The position numbers were made by a program, and so were the translations under genes. A stretch of DNA of 38,619 nt from RGDT01 sp964630925 (GTDB taxonomy: Bacteria > Planctomycetota > Planctomycetia > Gemmatales > Gemmataceae). The notes under the pieces were generated by a model. It was not told the origin of the DNA, did not search any database, and saw only the letters and a program-made list of their open reading frames with translations. Positions within the stretch are counted from its first letter, which is position 1, and every line of letters begins with the position of its first letter. Below, in pieces: positions 7,400 through 15,718 of the stretch. The stretch lies in assembly GCA_964630925.1 (NCBI GenBank), contig CAZVZK010000093.1, positions 1-38,619 on the forward strand. Reading direction: 5' to 3'.

Positions 7400-7798
7400 T
7401 CACGCCTCCGGCTCGCGGTACTGCCGCGGCTCCGGCGCGAATGCCGTGCCCGTCTTGACGTGGACCTCTTCCTCCACCACGGCCGCCCCGGTGGCGGAAG
7501 TGTAGATGCCGGCCGTGAAGAAGTACCGCTTGTTCGAGAACGCCGGGATGAACGTCACGTTATAGCTGTCGTCGGCCGCGTCGTAGGGCAACACCCCCAG
7601 GTCGATCAGCGGGCCGCCCGAACGTTGCACCCACCCGTGCACCTCCTCGCCGCCGTTGACCACGGGGGTGACGACCTTTAGGAGGATGGCCGTGCCCGAA
7701 GTCCAGATGCTGTTGGGGGGCGGGGAGAGGATCTCCAGCGGGCGGGGAGGGAAGGCGGCCATCTGGGCCACCTTCTTCTTCGGCTTCGACTTCGCCAT
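7400..7798 (-). CDS. Hypothetical beta-rich protein downstream of kinase
   Basis: The product is 132 aa, starting at ATG 7798 with GGAGG about 5 nt upstream. The N-terminus is basic (MAKSKPKKKVAQ), with no signal peptide or membrane segment. The middle alternates hydrophobic and polar residues (SGTAILLKVVTPVVNGGEEVHGW, cited here only in part as TAILLKVVTPVV) and ends in ATGAAVVEEEVHVKTG, suggesting an Ig-like beta sandwich. It starts 15 bp after the stop of the Ser/Thr kinase gene, so the two are probably cotranscribed and functionally linked; a kinase substrate or partner is an inference. No family is recognised. Confidence 0.7.
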   Translation of the reverse strand: MAKSKPKKKVAQMAAFPPRPLEILSPPPNSIWTSGTAILLKVVTPVVNGGEEVHGWVQRSGGPLIDLGVLPYDAADDSYNVTFIPAFSNKRYFFTAGIYTSATGAAVVEEEVHVKTGTAFAPEPRQYREPEA

Positions 7799-7813
7799 GG
7801 GGCCTCCGGGGGG

Positions 7814-9595
7814 TCAGGGGGCGAGCGGCTCGTAGGTGACACTGCGGACTTCGGCGACGGCGCGGATGACCAGGATGCCGGCCGCCTGGGAGGGGCCTGC
7901 CGGGCGGGGCTGGCCGCGGAACATCTCATTCCTCCCCTCCTGGCGGGCGAAGGCCTCGCCCCAGTCGGCCCAGGGGACGCGGACGAAGGCCACGCCATCG
8001 GCGCTGGCGGCCACGCCGTCCCGGGTGACCTCCAGCACCAGAGGGCGGAACGGCAGGCCGAGCGGCGGCCGGTCCGGCGCGACGCCGGCGGGGGTCGCGT
8101 ACCTCTCGACGGAGCTGCTGCGCACCCCGGACAGCTCGACCACGTGCGAGGAGGAGCACAGGTCCGCCCTGGCGGGGCCCGGACGCGGGACACGCCGCAC
8201 CTGGAAGGCCGGCTCGTCGAAGCCGACGTCGATGCAGCGGTGCACCGTGTCGCCCTTGTACCGCCCCAGGGCGTGGCACGCATAGAGCCCGAGCCGGGAG
8301 GAGAACTCCCCCCCCGCGGACTGGCGGATCTCGACGCGGAGCCGGTAGGGGCCACGCCCCGGGTCCGGCGGCAGCAGCTCCAGCATCATCCACCCGCGCG
8401 TATCGAGCGTGCCGTACCTGCCGGGGGCGGCATCGACCAGCGACCTCCCGGAGCCGATGGCCAGGGGGCGCCACACGGGCGGCCGCGCCACCGACCAGAT
8501 CTCGGCCGGGCTGCCCGGGCGGGCGCGCGCCAGCACGGCATTCAGATCGGCGCGTGACCCCCGTTCGCGGCCCGGCGACCCCGCCGTCACGCCCAGGAAC
8601 AGCAGCGCCGGCAGGAGGAGCAGGCTCAGCGGCCGGGCCACCGAGTGCGGCAGCTCCGGCACCCCGCCCGTCAGCGTGCTGTCCTCGGCCGCCAGCGGCC
8701 GCCCGCCGGCGGCGAAGCGTTCCAGGTCCGCCGCCAGCGCCTCCGCGCCGGGGTAGCGCCGCCCCGGCTCGCGGCGCAGGCAGCGCATCACCACCGCCTC
8801 CAGGTCCGGCGGCACCTCGGCCACCTCCGTCGGCGGACGGAAGCGGGCGTTTCGGATGCGGTCGAGCGTCTCGGCCTGCCCGCCCGTGCCGAACGGGCGT
8901 ATCCCCGTCAACGACTCGTAGAGGATGACGCCCATCGACCACACGTCCGTCGCCGGGCCGACGCGGTGGCTCTGGCCGCACGCCTGCTCGGGGCTCATGT
9001 ACGGCAGCGACCCCAGCAACTGCCCCGTGTGCGTGTACCCCGTCACCTGGTCCGCGAACCGCGCCAGCCCGAAGTCCGCCACCAGCGGGCCGTCCGGCCC
9101 CATCAGCACGTTCGCCGGCTTGAGGTCGCGGTGCAGCACGCCGTGTTCGTGGGCGTGCGCCACCGCCCGCGCGATCCGCGCCACGTCCGTGGCGGCCTCC
9201 GCGGGCGGCAGAGGCCCGGCCTGGAGGTGCCGCTCCAGGCTGCCCGCCTCGATGAACGGCATCGTGAACCACGGCATCCCGCCGTGCTCCCCCGCGTCGA
9301 GGATCGGCACGATGCCGGGGTGGGACAGACGCCGCGCCGCCTCCAGCTCGCGTGCGAAGCTCCGCCGCTCCGCCGGCGTCGCGTCCTCCCCGGCCCGCAG
9401 GTACTTCAGCGCCACCTCGCCGCCCGTGCCGTCGGCACGCCGCGCCCGGTACACCAGCCCCAGCCCGCCCCGGCCCACACGCTCATCCAGCAGGTACGGC
9501 CCGACGGAGCGCGACGTGGGGCCGGCGAACAACAGCGTCGGGCCCTGGTCCGCGGGCAGGGTGCCCCCCGAAGGCATGCTCTGGGTGGATGGCAT
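7814..9595 (-). CDS. Membrane-anchored PknB-like Ser/Thr protein kinase
   Basis: The product is 593 aa. The kinase domain occupies about 33-295: glycine loop GRGGLGLVYR (41-50), ATP-site Lys64 in VALKYL, catalytic HRDLKPAN with Asp157, DFG at 174-176, and SPEQ in the APE position near 201. All catalytic residues are present, so an active kinase is expected. A hydrophobic segment at about 322-338 (PLSLLLLPALLFLGVTAG) is a single membrane span. The C-terminal 250 residues would lie outside the cytoplasm and look beta-rich without a recognised domain; similar tails are common on planctomycete kinases and may sense ligands. The small gene at 7400 follows after 15 bp. The upstream LysR gene is on the same strand, 79 bp away. 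Confidence 0.92.
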   Translation of the reverse strand: MPSTQSMPSGGTLPADQGPTLLFAGPTSRSVGPYLLDERVGRGGLGLVYRARRADGTGGEVALKYLRAGEDATPAERRSFARELEAARRLSHPGIVPILDAGEHGGMPWFTMPFIEAGSLERHLQAGPLPPAEAATDVARIARAVAHAHEHGVLHRDLKPANVLMGPDGPLVADFGLARFADQVTGYTHTGQLLGSLPYMSPEQACGQSHRVGPATDVWSMGVILYESLTGIRPFGTGGQAETLDRIRNARFRPPTEVAEVPPDLEAVVMRCLRREPGRRYPGAEALAADLERFAAGGRPLAAEDSTLTGGVPELPHSVARPLSLLLLPALLFLGVTAGSPGRERGSRADLNAVLARARPGSPAEIWSVARPPVWRPLAIGSGRSLVDAAPGRYGTLDTRGWMMLELLPPDPGRGPYRLRVEIRQSAGGEFSSRLGLYACHALGRYKGDTVHRCIDVGFDEPAFQVRRVPRPGPARADLCSSSHVVELSGVRSSSVERYATPAGVAPDRPPLGLPFRPLVLEVTRDGVAASADGVAFVRVPWADWGEAFARQEGRNEMFRGQPRPAGPSQAAGILVIRAVAEVRSVTYEPLAP

Positions 9596-9674
9596 GGGCG
9601 TGGACCGGGTTGACGGGTGCGGGCGATGGGCGTCGATGGTTGATGCTAACGCGCCGGCCCCGCCTCCGCAAGGA

Positions 9675-10586
9675 TCAGCGCCGCGCGAACAGCCCGGCCC
9701 GCGCCTGCTCCATCAGCGTCACCACCGCCGGGTGCCTCACGACACGCTCCGCCGTGATCGCGTGGAAGCGTGTGCGCGGCCCGTCCGCCCGCCCCATGAC
9801 ACGCACGCCGTAGCGTGCGCAGATCTCGGCCTCGATGACGCCCGGCATGGCGAACACGCCGTCGCCGGCCTGCCCGAACGCCTTGATCAGGGCGCTGTCC
9901 TCGATCTCCGCCTGGATCACCGGCACGACCTTGTTCGCCCGCAGCCACTGCTCCAGCGCCATCCGCATCGGGCTGCCCTCGAGCGGCAGCAGCAGCGGCG
10001 CCCCGCGCAGCGACTTAGGGAACGGCCCCTTGAGCCGCCTCATCAGCTTCGGCGCGGCGAAGAACGTCAGACCCGACTCCCCCAGCGAATGCACGTACGA
10101 CTTGACCTTGAGGAACGGCCCCGGCAGCGTGTCGCTCAGGACCACGTCCAGCTCGTGGACCGCCAGGTCGCCCAGGAGCCGGTCCGTCTTGCCCTCTCGG
10201 CAGACGATGTGGACCGGGTCGGGGTGCCGCGCCAGCGGCTCCAGCAGGCGGTGGACGACCAGCTTGGGTAGCACGTCGGCGATGCCGACCACGACGCGCG
10301 ACGGCCTCGCGCCGGCCCTCCCCGCCAATGCGTTGAGCAGGTCCTGACCCGTGCGGAAGATGGCGTCGGCGTAGCCGAAGACCACCTCGCCGGCCTCAGT
10401 GAGCGCGATGCCGCGCCCGGCACGCTGGAACAGCTTCTGGCCGAGGTCCTTCTCGAGCTTGTTGATCTGCGCGGAGATGGTCGGCTGGGCGAGGTCGAGC
10501 TTCTCGCACGCCTTGCCGATGCCCCCTTCGCGGGCCGCCACCCAGAAGTAGAGCAGGTGGTGGTAGTTCAGCTCGAGCATGTCCAT
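9675..10586 (-). CDS. LysR-family regulator, NhaR-like
   Basis: About 303 aa from ATG 10586; earlier in-frame starts reach 10619, and none has a clear ribosome site. The N-terminal winged helix-turn-helix (MLELNYHHLLYFWVAAREGG, then LAQPTISAQINKLEKDLGQ) is close to that of NhaR-type activators, including the GRGIALTEAGE segment. The rest is the LysR substrate-binding domain (from about 95, VVVGIADVLPKLVVHRLLEP). In enterobacteria NhaR responds to sodium and activates nhaA; no nhaA is adjacent here. The gene is divergent from an HPF gene, about 150 bp away, which could be its target. The subfamily is fairly sure, the ligand unknown. Confidence 0.88.
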   Translation of the reverse strand: MDMLELNYHHLLYFWVAAREGGIGKACEKLDLAQPTISAQINKLEKDLGQKLFQRAGRGIALTEAGEVVFGYADAIFRTGQDLLNALAGRAGARPSRVVVGIADVLPKLVVHRLLEPLARHPDPVHIVCREGKTDRLLGDLAVHELDVVLSDTLPGPFLKVKSYVHSLGESGLTFFAAPKLMRRLKGPFPKSLRGAPLLLPLEGSPMRMALEQWLRANKVVPVIQAEIEDSALIKAFGQAGDGVFAMPGVIEAEICARYGVRVMGRADGPRTRFHAITAERVVRHPAVVTLMEQARAGLFARR

Positions 10587-10659
10587 GCCGTCACGATACA
10601 TCGGGAAAGCCATCGCCACAAGATGGCGGATTCTATTTTTCCGCCCCCGCGTGTCGGGC

Positions 10660-10665
10660 TAGGAT
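10660..10665 (+). promoter_or_regulatory. -10-like TAGGAT before the first HPF gene
   Basis: TAGGAT lies 74 bp before the ATG at 10734. TTTTCC stands 17 bp upstream as a poor -35. The second HPF paralogue has TAGATT at 72 bp, so leader length is conserved. Confidence 0.3.
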
Positions 10666-10733
10666 TCAGATAGGCCCGGCCCGGATCGTCCCCGCCGGGC
10701 CCACGTCGAGACACCCGTTCGAGGAGGCCTGTC

Positions 10734-11039
10734 ATGCAGGTCGAGATCCGCGGCCAGGGGGTGGAGCTGACCGAGACGGCACGCGAGAGGCTGGGGCGGA
10801 GGTTGGACTTCGCCCTCGGCAGGCTCGGGCGCAACGTCTCCCGCGTCTGGGTCCACCTGGCCGGCGAGGACGGCGGTGATGAGGGGATCGAGAAACGCTG
10901 CCGGGTCCTGGTCCGCATGCCCGACCAGCCCGACGTGATGGTGGAGGGGAGGGGGCAGGACATCAACCGCCTGATCGACCGCACGGTGAACCGGGCCGGC
11001 CTCGCCGCCCGCAGGCACCTGGGCCGCCACAGGCACTGA
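10734..11039 (+). CDS. Short HPF/RaiA-type ribosome hibernation factor (copy 1)
   Basis: The product is 101 aa, beginning MQVEIRGQGVELTE after GAGGAGG. It has the beta-alpha-beta-beta-beta-alpha pattern of the sigma-54 modulation/ribosomal subunit interface family, with an early helix (TARERLGRRLDFALGRL), strands (VSRVWVHLAG and KRCRVLVRM) and a C-terminal helix (INRLIDRTVNRAGLAARRHL). Such proteins bind the 30S decoding region in stationary phase or stress. It lacks the C-terminal dimerisation domain of long HPF and is therefore a short form. It ends 3 bp from the convergent AcpH stop. A close paralogue lies 0.8 kb downstream. Confidence 0.85.
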   Translation: MQVEIRGQGVELTETARERLGRRLDFALGRLGRNVSRVWVHLAGEDGGDEGIEKRCRVLVRMPDQPDVMVEGRGQDINRLIDRTVNRAGLAARRHLGRHRH

Positions 11040-11042
11040 GGA

Positions 11043-11624
11043 TCAAGAAGGGAACCTGGCCTGGAGCGCGGGGAAGAACTCCGCGAAGTCGGCCGCCAGC
11101 CCGCGACGATGGACGACGAGCTCCGACATCGCCCGCTCCAGGCCGAATTCAACGCCCGTCCGTGCCGCCAGACGCATCGAGACACGCCGCAGCGTCTCCT
11201 CGATGCCGTCCAGGCGGCGGTAGGACCCGAGGCGGTCCTCCGCGATCATGCGCTCCAGCGCCAGCGCCGCCTCAGGCGTCAACGCCAGCGGCAGCCCGCG
11301 GATGCCGGCGTACAACTGGGCCGTGAACTCCTCGAGCGGCGTGTCGCAATAGCACGCCCAGTCGTCCGCGAGGAAATGGTCGTAGAAGATATCGACGAGG
11401 ATGCCGCTGACGCGGCCCCACTCGCCGCCGAGCCGCGCACGGCTCGTGTGGACGACGGGGTGCGAGTCGGTGAAGGCGTCGATGGCCTGGTGCCGTTCCG
11501 CGCCGCGGCGGAACGCCTCGCTCAGCCCCACGCGGTCACGCTTCTTTACGAGGTCGGCGAGGAGGTTGCCGAGGCGGAAGTCGAGGTCCGGCTCCGAGAG
11601 CAGTGCGTGCGCCAGCCAGTTCAT
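11043..11624 (-). CDS. acpH: Acyl carrier protein phosphodiesterase-like (AcpH/DUF479)
   Basis: The product is 193 aa, the same length as the E. coli enzyme. I start at ATG 11624 (MNWLAHALLS), placed 6 nt after GGGAGG; longer upstream frames are unsupported. The family removes the phosphopantetheine arm from acyl carrier protein. Typical motifs are FRLGNLLADLVK, the DAFTDSHPVVHTSR block and VDIFYDHFLADDW, whose Asp and His residues are expected at the metal site. The gene lies between two HPF paralogues that run on the opposite strand. A role in ACP turnover is by homology only; in many bacteria these proteins remain untested. Confidence 0.85.
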   Translation of the reverse strand: MNWLAHALLSEPDLDFRLGNLLADLVKKRDRVGLSEAFRRGAERHQAIDAFTDSHPVVHTSRARLGGEWGRVSGILVDIFYDHFLADDWACYCDTPLEEFTAQLYAGIRGLPLALTPEAALALERMIAEDRLGSYRRLDGIEETLRRVSMRLAARTGVEFGLERAMSELVVHRRGLAADFAEFFPALQARFPS

Positions 11625-11732
11625 GGCCATCCTCCCGGCGGACAGTCCGCCCAACGCGCATAGATTCGCGTGCCGCCCGTGATCGCCGACGGGCCGCGCG
11701 GATTCATTTTCAGGACGGGGGTGCGCCTCGGG

Positions 11733-11738
11733 TAGATT
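11733..11738 (+). promoter_or_regulatory. -10-like TAGATT before the second HPF gene
   Basis: TAGATT lies 72 bp before the ATG at 11805, mirroring the first HPF gene. A weak TTCAGG is found 18 bp upstream. Confidence 0.3.
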
Positions 11739-11804
11739 ACGTGTGGCTCCGATGATGACTTCCGCCATCGGGGCTTTTCACCACTCGCATCGAGGGGGCC
11801 CGCC

Positions 11805-12086
11805 ATGCAGGTCGAGATCCGCGGCCAGGGGGTGGAGTTGAACGAGGCGGCGCGGGGCCGCGTCGGCAGGAGGGTGGACTTCGCGTTGGGCCGCCTGGGG
11901 GCCGGGGTGTCGCGTGTCTGGATCCACCTGGCCGACGCCGGGGCGGCCAAGCGCTGCCGCGTGCTGGTGCGCCTGGCGGGCCGGCCCGACGTGCTGACGG
12001 AGGATACCGACACCGACCTGGCGCGGGCCATCGAGCGGACGGTCCTCAAGGCAGGCCTCGCCGCCCGCCGCAGCCTGCTCGGGTGA
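11805..12086 (+). CDS. Short HPF/RaiA-type ribosome hibernation factor (copy 2)
   Basis: The product is 93 aa and a clear paralogue of the protein at 10734. The first 12 residues are identical (MQVEIRGQGVEL), and the later blocks match (VDFALGRL, VSRVWIHLAD, KRCRVLVRLAG, IERTVLKAGLAARRSLLG). It is about eight residues shorter, mainly in the loop after VWIHLAD where copy 1 has an acidic GEDGGDEGIE insert. It keeps the single-domain short form. The duplicated genes bracket acpH. A long inverted repeat follows 10 bp after the stop. Confidence 0.85.
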   Translation: MQVEIRGQGVELNEAARGRVGRRVDFALGRLGAGVSRVWIHLADAGAAKRCRVLVRLAGRPDVLTEDTDTDLARAIERTVLKAGLAARRSLLG

Positions 12087-12095
12087 GTCAGATCA

Positions 12096-12251
12096 GAAGG
12101 CATACCACGAAATACACGGAAGACACGAAAGGAAGACATACAAGCAGAGGTAAGGATGTAGAAGAGGACGGCTGCCGCCTTCCTGCTTGATATCTTCTTT
12201 GCTTCTTTGTCTTCCTTTTCGTGTCTTCCGTGTGTTTCGTGGTATGCCTTC
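12096..12251. repeat. Long imperfect inverted repeat between convergent genes
   Basis: The left arm (12096 to about 12139) and right arm (about 12207-12251) are nearly complementary. The arms are built from a 9-bp-like motif ACACGAAAG and its variants. The structure fills the spacer between the HPF stop at 12086 and the FG-GAP gene stop at 12261. Repeats with this ccacgaaacacacg theme are scattered in planctomycete spacers. It may serve as a bidirectional terminator. Confidence 0.7.
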
Positions 12252-12260
12252 TTCGCTCCA

Positions 12261-13667
12261 CTACTTCTTCGCCCTCACCTGCTCGAAGAGGAACGTCCCC
12301 TTCTTGTTCGAGGTCACCACGTCCGGCACGCCGTCGCCGTTCACGTCGCCCACGTAGAACTGCGTGCCGATGCCCGAGTCGTCGTCGATCTCGTGCGGCG
12401 TGAACGTGATCAGGCCGTCCTTGCCCTTCTTCGCCTCGAACCAGTAGATCTTCGCCGGCGCCGCCGGGTCCACGTCGCCCGAGACGCCGTGCGCCCACCA
12501 GCGCTTGCCCGTCAGGAAGTCCTTCTGCCCGTCGCCGTTGACGTCGGCCATCACCATCGCGTGCGTCTGCGACACCAGCTTCGGGAACAGGGCGCGCGTG
12601 GTGAACGTGGTCTTGCCGTCCTTTACCGTCTGCTTGTGCCACCAGATGCCCTGGGCGTGGGCCGCCGACGAGAGCAGGTCCGCCTTGCCGTCGCCGTCGA
12701 TGTCGAGGGCGTAGATGTCGGCGCACGGGTCGCTCGTCCGCCCGGGGTGGAACTTCCAGGGCGTGGTGCCGTCGGCCTTCTCCGGCTGCTCCCACCAGCC
12801 GCCGCCGGTGATCACGTCGAGCCGGCCGTCGCCGTTCACGTCGCCGACGCCGAGGCCGTGGTCGAAGCGGTTGGTGCCGGGGATGTACTTGCCGGGGACG
12901 AGCGTGGCCTTCGCCAGCTCGTCGACGCCCTTCTTGTCGAGGGCGGTGCCGACGGCCTTGGCCAGCGCGTCGCGGTTCGGGTACTCCTTGCCGACCAGCG
13001 CCTTGAGCCTCTCCGCGACGGCGGGGTCGGCGTAGTTGGCGGCGGCCTTGTCGGTCACCTTGTGCGTCGTGGGGGAGCCCATCTCGCTGACGGGGTGCAT
13101 CGTCCACGTCTTGGTCGGGTCCTCGCCGGGGGTGAAGTACGCCATCTGGCCGGCGCCCTCGCGGCCCTTCTGCTGGTAGCCCATGAGGAGGACGCGCTTG
13201 CCGGTGCCGAAGAGGTCGAGGTACTGCGGCGTCTCGTTGCAGGCGCTGTGCCAGATCTCGTGCTGCTTCCAGTGGCCCTCCTTGCCCTTGGGGTTCTCGA
13301 ACCAGTGGCACGGCGCGCCGGGGAAGCCGATGACGATGAGGTCGAGGTAGCCGTCGCCGTTGAGGTCCTCCGCCCAGCAGGCGAACGAGTTGCTGTACAC
13401 GTTCGACTTGCCCTTGGTGTAGTCCTTGCTCGGGCGGATCTCGTGCCGCTTCCACGTCGGCGCCTCGTACCAGCACTCCCCGTTGACGATGTCGATCTTG
13501 CCGTCCTTGTTCACGTCGAAGGCCGTCACGCCCTCCGAGCGGAACGCCTTGTCGAGGACGGTCTTCTTCCAGGTGATGGAGGCCGCCGGCGTGCCTTCGG
13601 CGGCGAGGAGTGTGAACGACAGGCCGGCGCAGAGCAGCGCGGCGGCCAAAGAAACGAGGAAGCGCAT
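12261..13667 (-). CDS. Exported FG-GAP/VCBS repeat protein
   Basis: The product is 468 aa with a signal peptide at 1-22 (MRFLVSLAAALLCAGLSFTLL). The mature chain contains at least five calcium-binding FG-GAP-like motifs of the form D-x-N/D-x-D-G-x-x-D: DVNKDGKIDIV, DLNGDGYLDLI, DVNGDGRLDVI, DIDGDGKADLL, and DVNGDGVPDVV near the C-terminus. These build a beta-propeller outside the cytoplasm, often for binding or adhesion. Tryptophan-rich pairs (WWEQ, IWWHK, RWWAHG) follow the motifs. No catalytic residues are evident. Such proteins are abundant in planctomycetes, and the ligand is unknown. The ribosome site before ATG 13667 is weak. Confidence 0.88.
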   Translation of the reverse strand: MRFLVSLAAALLCAGLSFTLLAAEGTPAASITWKKTVLDKAFRSEGVTAFDVNKDGKIDIVNGECWYEAPTWKRHEIRPSKDYTKGKSNVYSNSFACWAEDLNGDGYLDLIVIGFPGAPCHWFENPKGKEGHWKQHEIWHSACNETPQYLDLFGTGKRVLLMGYQQKGREGAGQMAYFTPGEDPTKTWTMHPVSEMGSPTTHKVTDKAAANYADPAVAERLKALVGKEYPNRDALAKAVGTALDKKGVDELAKATLVPGKYIPGTNRFDHGLGVGDVNGDGRLDVITGGGWWEQPEKADGTTPWKFHPGRTSDPCADIYALDIDGDGKADLLSSAAHAQGIWWHKQTVKDGKTTFTTRALFPKLVSQTHAMVMADVNGDGQKDFLTGKRWWAHGVSGDVDPAAPAKIYWFEAKKGKDGLITFTPHEIDDDSGIGTQFYVGDVNGDGVPDVVTSNKKGTFLFEQVRAKK

Positions 13668-13710
13668 GGAGAGGCCCCGTGGGTGTGTTGGACTATGTGG
13701 GTGGTTATAT

Positions 13711-13830
13711 TCACCCCAGCAGGCGTTTCATCACGTCATGCCCGCGCTCGTGGACGAACGGGCTCCCCGCCGCCGCCGGCTCGTCGTAGGACGCGAAGCC
13801 GAACGGGGCGATACCGGGCCGTGCGCATGG
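13711..13830 (-). pseudogene. Possible C-terminal remnant
   Basis: In the spacer upstream of the FG-GAP gene a minus-strand frame ending in TGA at 13711 reads GIAPFGFASYDEPAAAG, then FVHERGHDVMKRLLG. This looks like a protein end, but no start or homologous front can be seen; the frame stays open upstream only as low-quality sequence into the end of the next gene. It could be a decayed gene or chance. Nothing else is seen in 13668-13939. Confidence 0.22.
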
Positions 13831-13939
13831 GCGCGTGTCCGCAGCGTGGTTCGGTGGTCCGGCGAGACGTGGAGGCGCAACGATGGGCCGGCCGGGGATG
13901 TCGTGCGGCTGAAGCGGGTGATCGGGAAGGCGGGCGGGC

Positions 13940-14665
13940 TCACCTCTTGTCGGGGGGCGGGCTCGCGGACGGCTTCTTCCGGATGTAGACGAACAGGGGC
14001 TTGCCGTAACCCGGGCCGGTCAGTGCCTCGGGGGTTTCATGGGCGATCAACGCCATCTGGCCGAGCTTGCTCGTCCACTTGCCGTCGGCGGTCTGCCAGG
14101 CCCCGTGCGTGCAGGAGACCTGCCGGTCGGCGACCTTCCCGTACAGGGCGATCTTGTCGTACCCGCGTGTCAGGCGGTAATCGGCCGTCTTGAGCCGCTT
14201 GTACCCCACCTGGGCGTAGAGCCGGTCGAAGGAGCTGACCTTCTCGCCGGGCCACACCCACCGGTCGGTGATCTCCACGGTCCAGGCGATGCAGTTATAC
14301 CCCTTGGCCGACGGGGCCAGCACCACGTAGTCCGCGCCCAGCCTGGGGAAGCCCGTCCGCATGGCCGCGCTCGCCAGGGCGGCCCGTTCCTGCGGGAACC
14401 AGGCCCTCATGTCGATCGGCCTGGTCCTGAAGACCTTCGGGTCCAGAAGCAGAGGGCCGCCCCTGGGCCTCGCCGGGCCGTCGAAGGGGTCGGTGACCGC
14501 CTTGACCCCGGCGGGCGGCCTGGACGAGTCCAACGAATCGAGGGAGGCCAGCGGCGGCGTGTCCTCCGTCTCGGCCTTCGCCGGCGCTGGTGACCCGATC
14601 CCCCACAAGCACACACAGGCCGCGCACACCACTCCCGCCAGCAGGTTGACGAATCGACGCTCCAT
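13940..14665 (-). CDS. Exported protein with NCIAW motif (DUF7689-like)
   Basis: The product is 241 aa from ATG 14665, preceded by GAGGAGGG at 8 nt. Residues 1-31 form a signal peptide (LLAGVVCAACVCLWGIG, then SPAPAKA). The conserved part starts about residue 120: YNCIAWTVEITDRWVWPGE, a GY-containing strand, CTHGAWQTADGKWTSKLGQ and a final GPGYGKPLFVYIRKK. This pattern (Cys-Ile-Ala-Trp, then His with W/T-S-K-L-G, then YGK) resembles an uncharacterised family of small bacterial proteins whose Cys and His could form a papain/CHAP-like pair; that catalytic idea is inference. The gene lies downstream of the ATP-grasp gene with a 218-bp spacer. Confidence 0.75.
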   Translation of the reverse strand: MERRFVNLLAGVVCAACVCLWGIGSPAPAKAETEDTPPLASLDSLDSSRPPAGVKAVTDPFDGPARPRGGPLLLDPKVFRTRPIDMRAWFPQERAALASAAMRTGFPRLGADYVVLAPSAKGYNCIAWTVEITDRWVWPGEKVSSFDRLYAQVGYKRLKTADYRLTRGYDKIALYGKVADRQVSCTHGAWQTADGKWTSKLGQMALIAHETPEALTGPGYGKPLFVYIRKKPSASPPPDKR

Positions 14666-14883
14666 GGCGTGCCCTCCTCGGTTGGGCCTCGAGCGGAATT
14701 GCCTCTCCATGCTCCGATGCAACTCCCGCGCCCCGCCGGGGCCGGCGCCGCACCCCCGCCCACGGCGTCGGGCCACGGCTCGGGCCCGGGCCCGGGCGTG
14801 CGTCTGTGCGACCAGGGGGTAGGGGATGAGCGAACCCGCACAGGCCCGCGCGCCCGGGACACGGCCCGCTTGAGCGGCGTGCC

Positions 14884-15708
14884 TCACCACCCCGCGGCCG
14901 CCACCTCCGCCATCGCAGCGATGATCGGGCGGAGGTCGCTCAGGTAGAACCCCGCGCAGTTGGGGCTGCCGATCTCGATCAGCCTGTACCCCTCCGCCGT
15001 CAGCCCGATGTCGTAACACACCACCGGCTGCGGCTCCCACGAGGACGCGAGGCGCTCGGCCAACGCGGCCGCCTCCGCCGGATACCCCGCCTCCTTGCAC
15101 AGCATCCCATTCTCGCGGTACTTGCTCCCGGCGACGACCTTTTTGCGGGCGACGAACAGCCGCCACTCCACGCGGATCTCCACGGGCCGCGCCGCCACGC
15201 ACAGGAGGTCCGCGTCCGGTTCGCCGCGCATCTCCGCCATCACCTTCCAGGCCTCCTTCATGTCGGCCTTCACCACGGCGCCGTCGAATGCCTTGTCGTT
15301 GTCGTCCGGCTTGAGGAAGAGCCGGCCCTCGACGCCGAGGGCATCGAACAGGCCCTCCCACCGTTCGAGCATCTCGCCGTAGCGGATGAACGCGTGGTCC
15401 CGCGACACGAGGGCGTCGCGGTACCGCGGGAAGTAGTGCGAGCAGCGCAGCCGCTCCTGATCGAACCACGCGAAAGGCCGGTGCGGCATCCCGCGCCGCT
15501 GATGGTCCTTCGCCACGGCGAGCGCGCCCAACGCCACCACGGGCCTGTCCTCGGGGAGGAACGAGTAATCCATCCCGCCGAACGGGACGTAGGGCCGCAC
15601 GTGGGCCGTCATCCCCATCTCCTGGATGAGGTAGATGGCCCGCTGGAGGTTCTCCCACTCGGGGAGCCTCGCATCCTGGATGTGCCAGTGGACGTCGGAC
15701 GTGGTCAT
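14884..15708 (-). CDS. ATP-grasp protein, R2K clade (DUF4343-like)
   Basis: The product is 274 aa from ATG 15708, with GAGGG at 7 nt, beginning 10 bp after the YceH stop. Features fit the R2K clade of ATP-grasp ligases: RLFLKPDDNDKAFDGAVV (nucleotide-binding lysine region, about 130-148), RPVEIRVEWRLFVARKKVV (about 184-202) and the metal-binding end YRLIEIGSPNCAGFY with the E-x-N-type acidic/Asn pair. Such enzymes join a carboxylate to an amine using ATP. R2K members are often isolated and of unknown substrate. No signal peptide is seen. Coupling to yceH suggests shared transcription. The family call is good; the chemistry is inferred. Confidence 0.82.
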   Translation of the reverse strand: MTTSDVHWHIQDARLPEWENLQRAIYLIQEMGMTAHVRPYVPFGGMDYSFLPEDRPVVALGALAVAKDHQRRGMPHRPFAWFDQERLRCSHYFPRYRDALVSRDHAFIRYGEMLERWEGLFDALGVEGRLFLKPDDNDKAFDGAVVKADMKEAWKVMAEMRGEPDADLLCVAARPVEIRVEWRLFVARKKVVAGSKYRENGMLCKEAGYPAEAAALAERLASSWEPQPVVCYDIGLTAEGYRLIEIGSPNCAGFYLSDLRPIIAAMAEVAAAGW

Positions 15709-15718
15709 CCGGCGGCCC

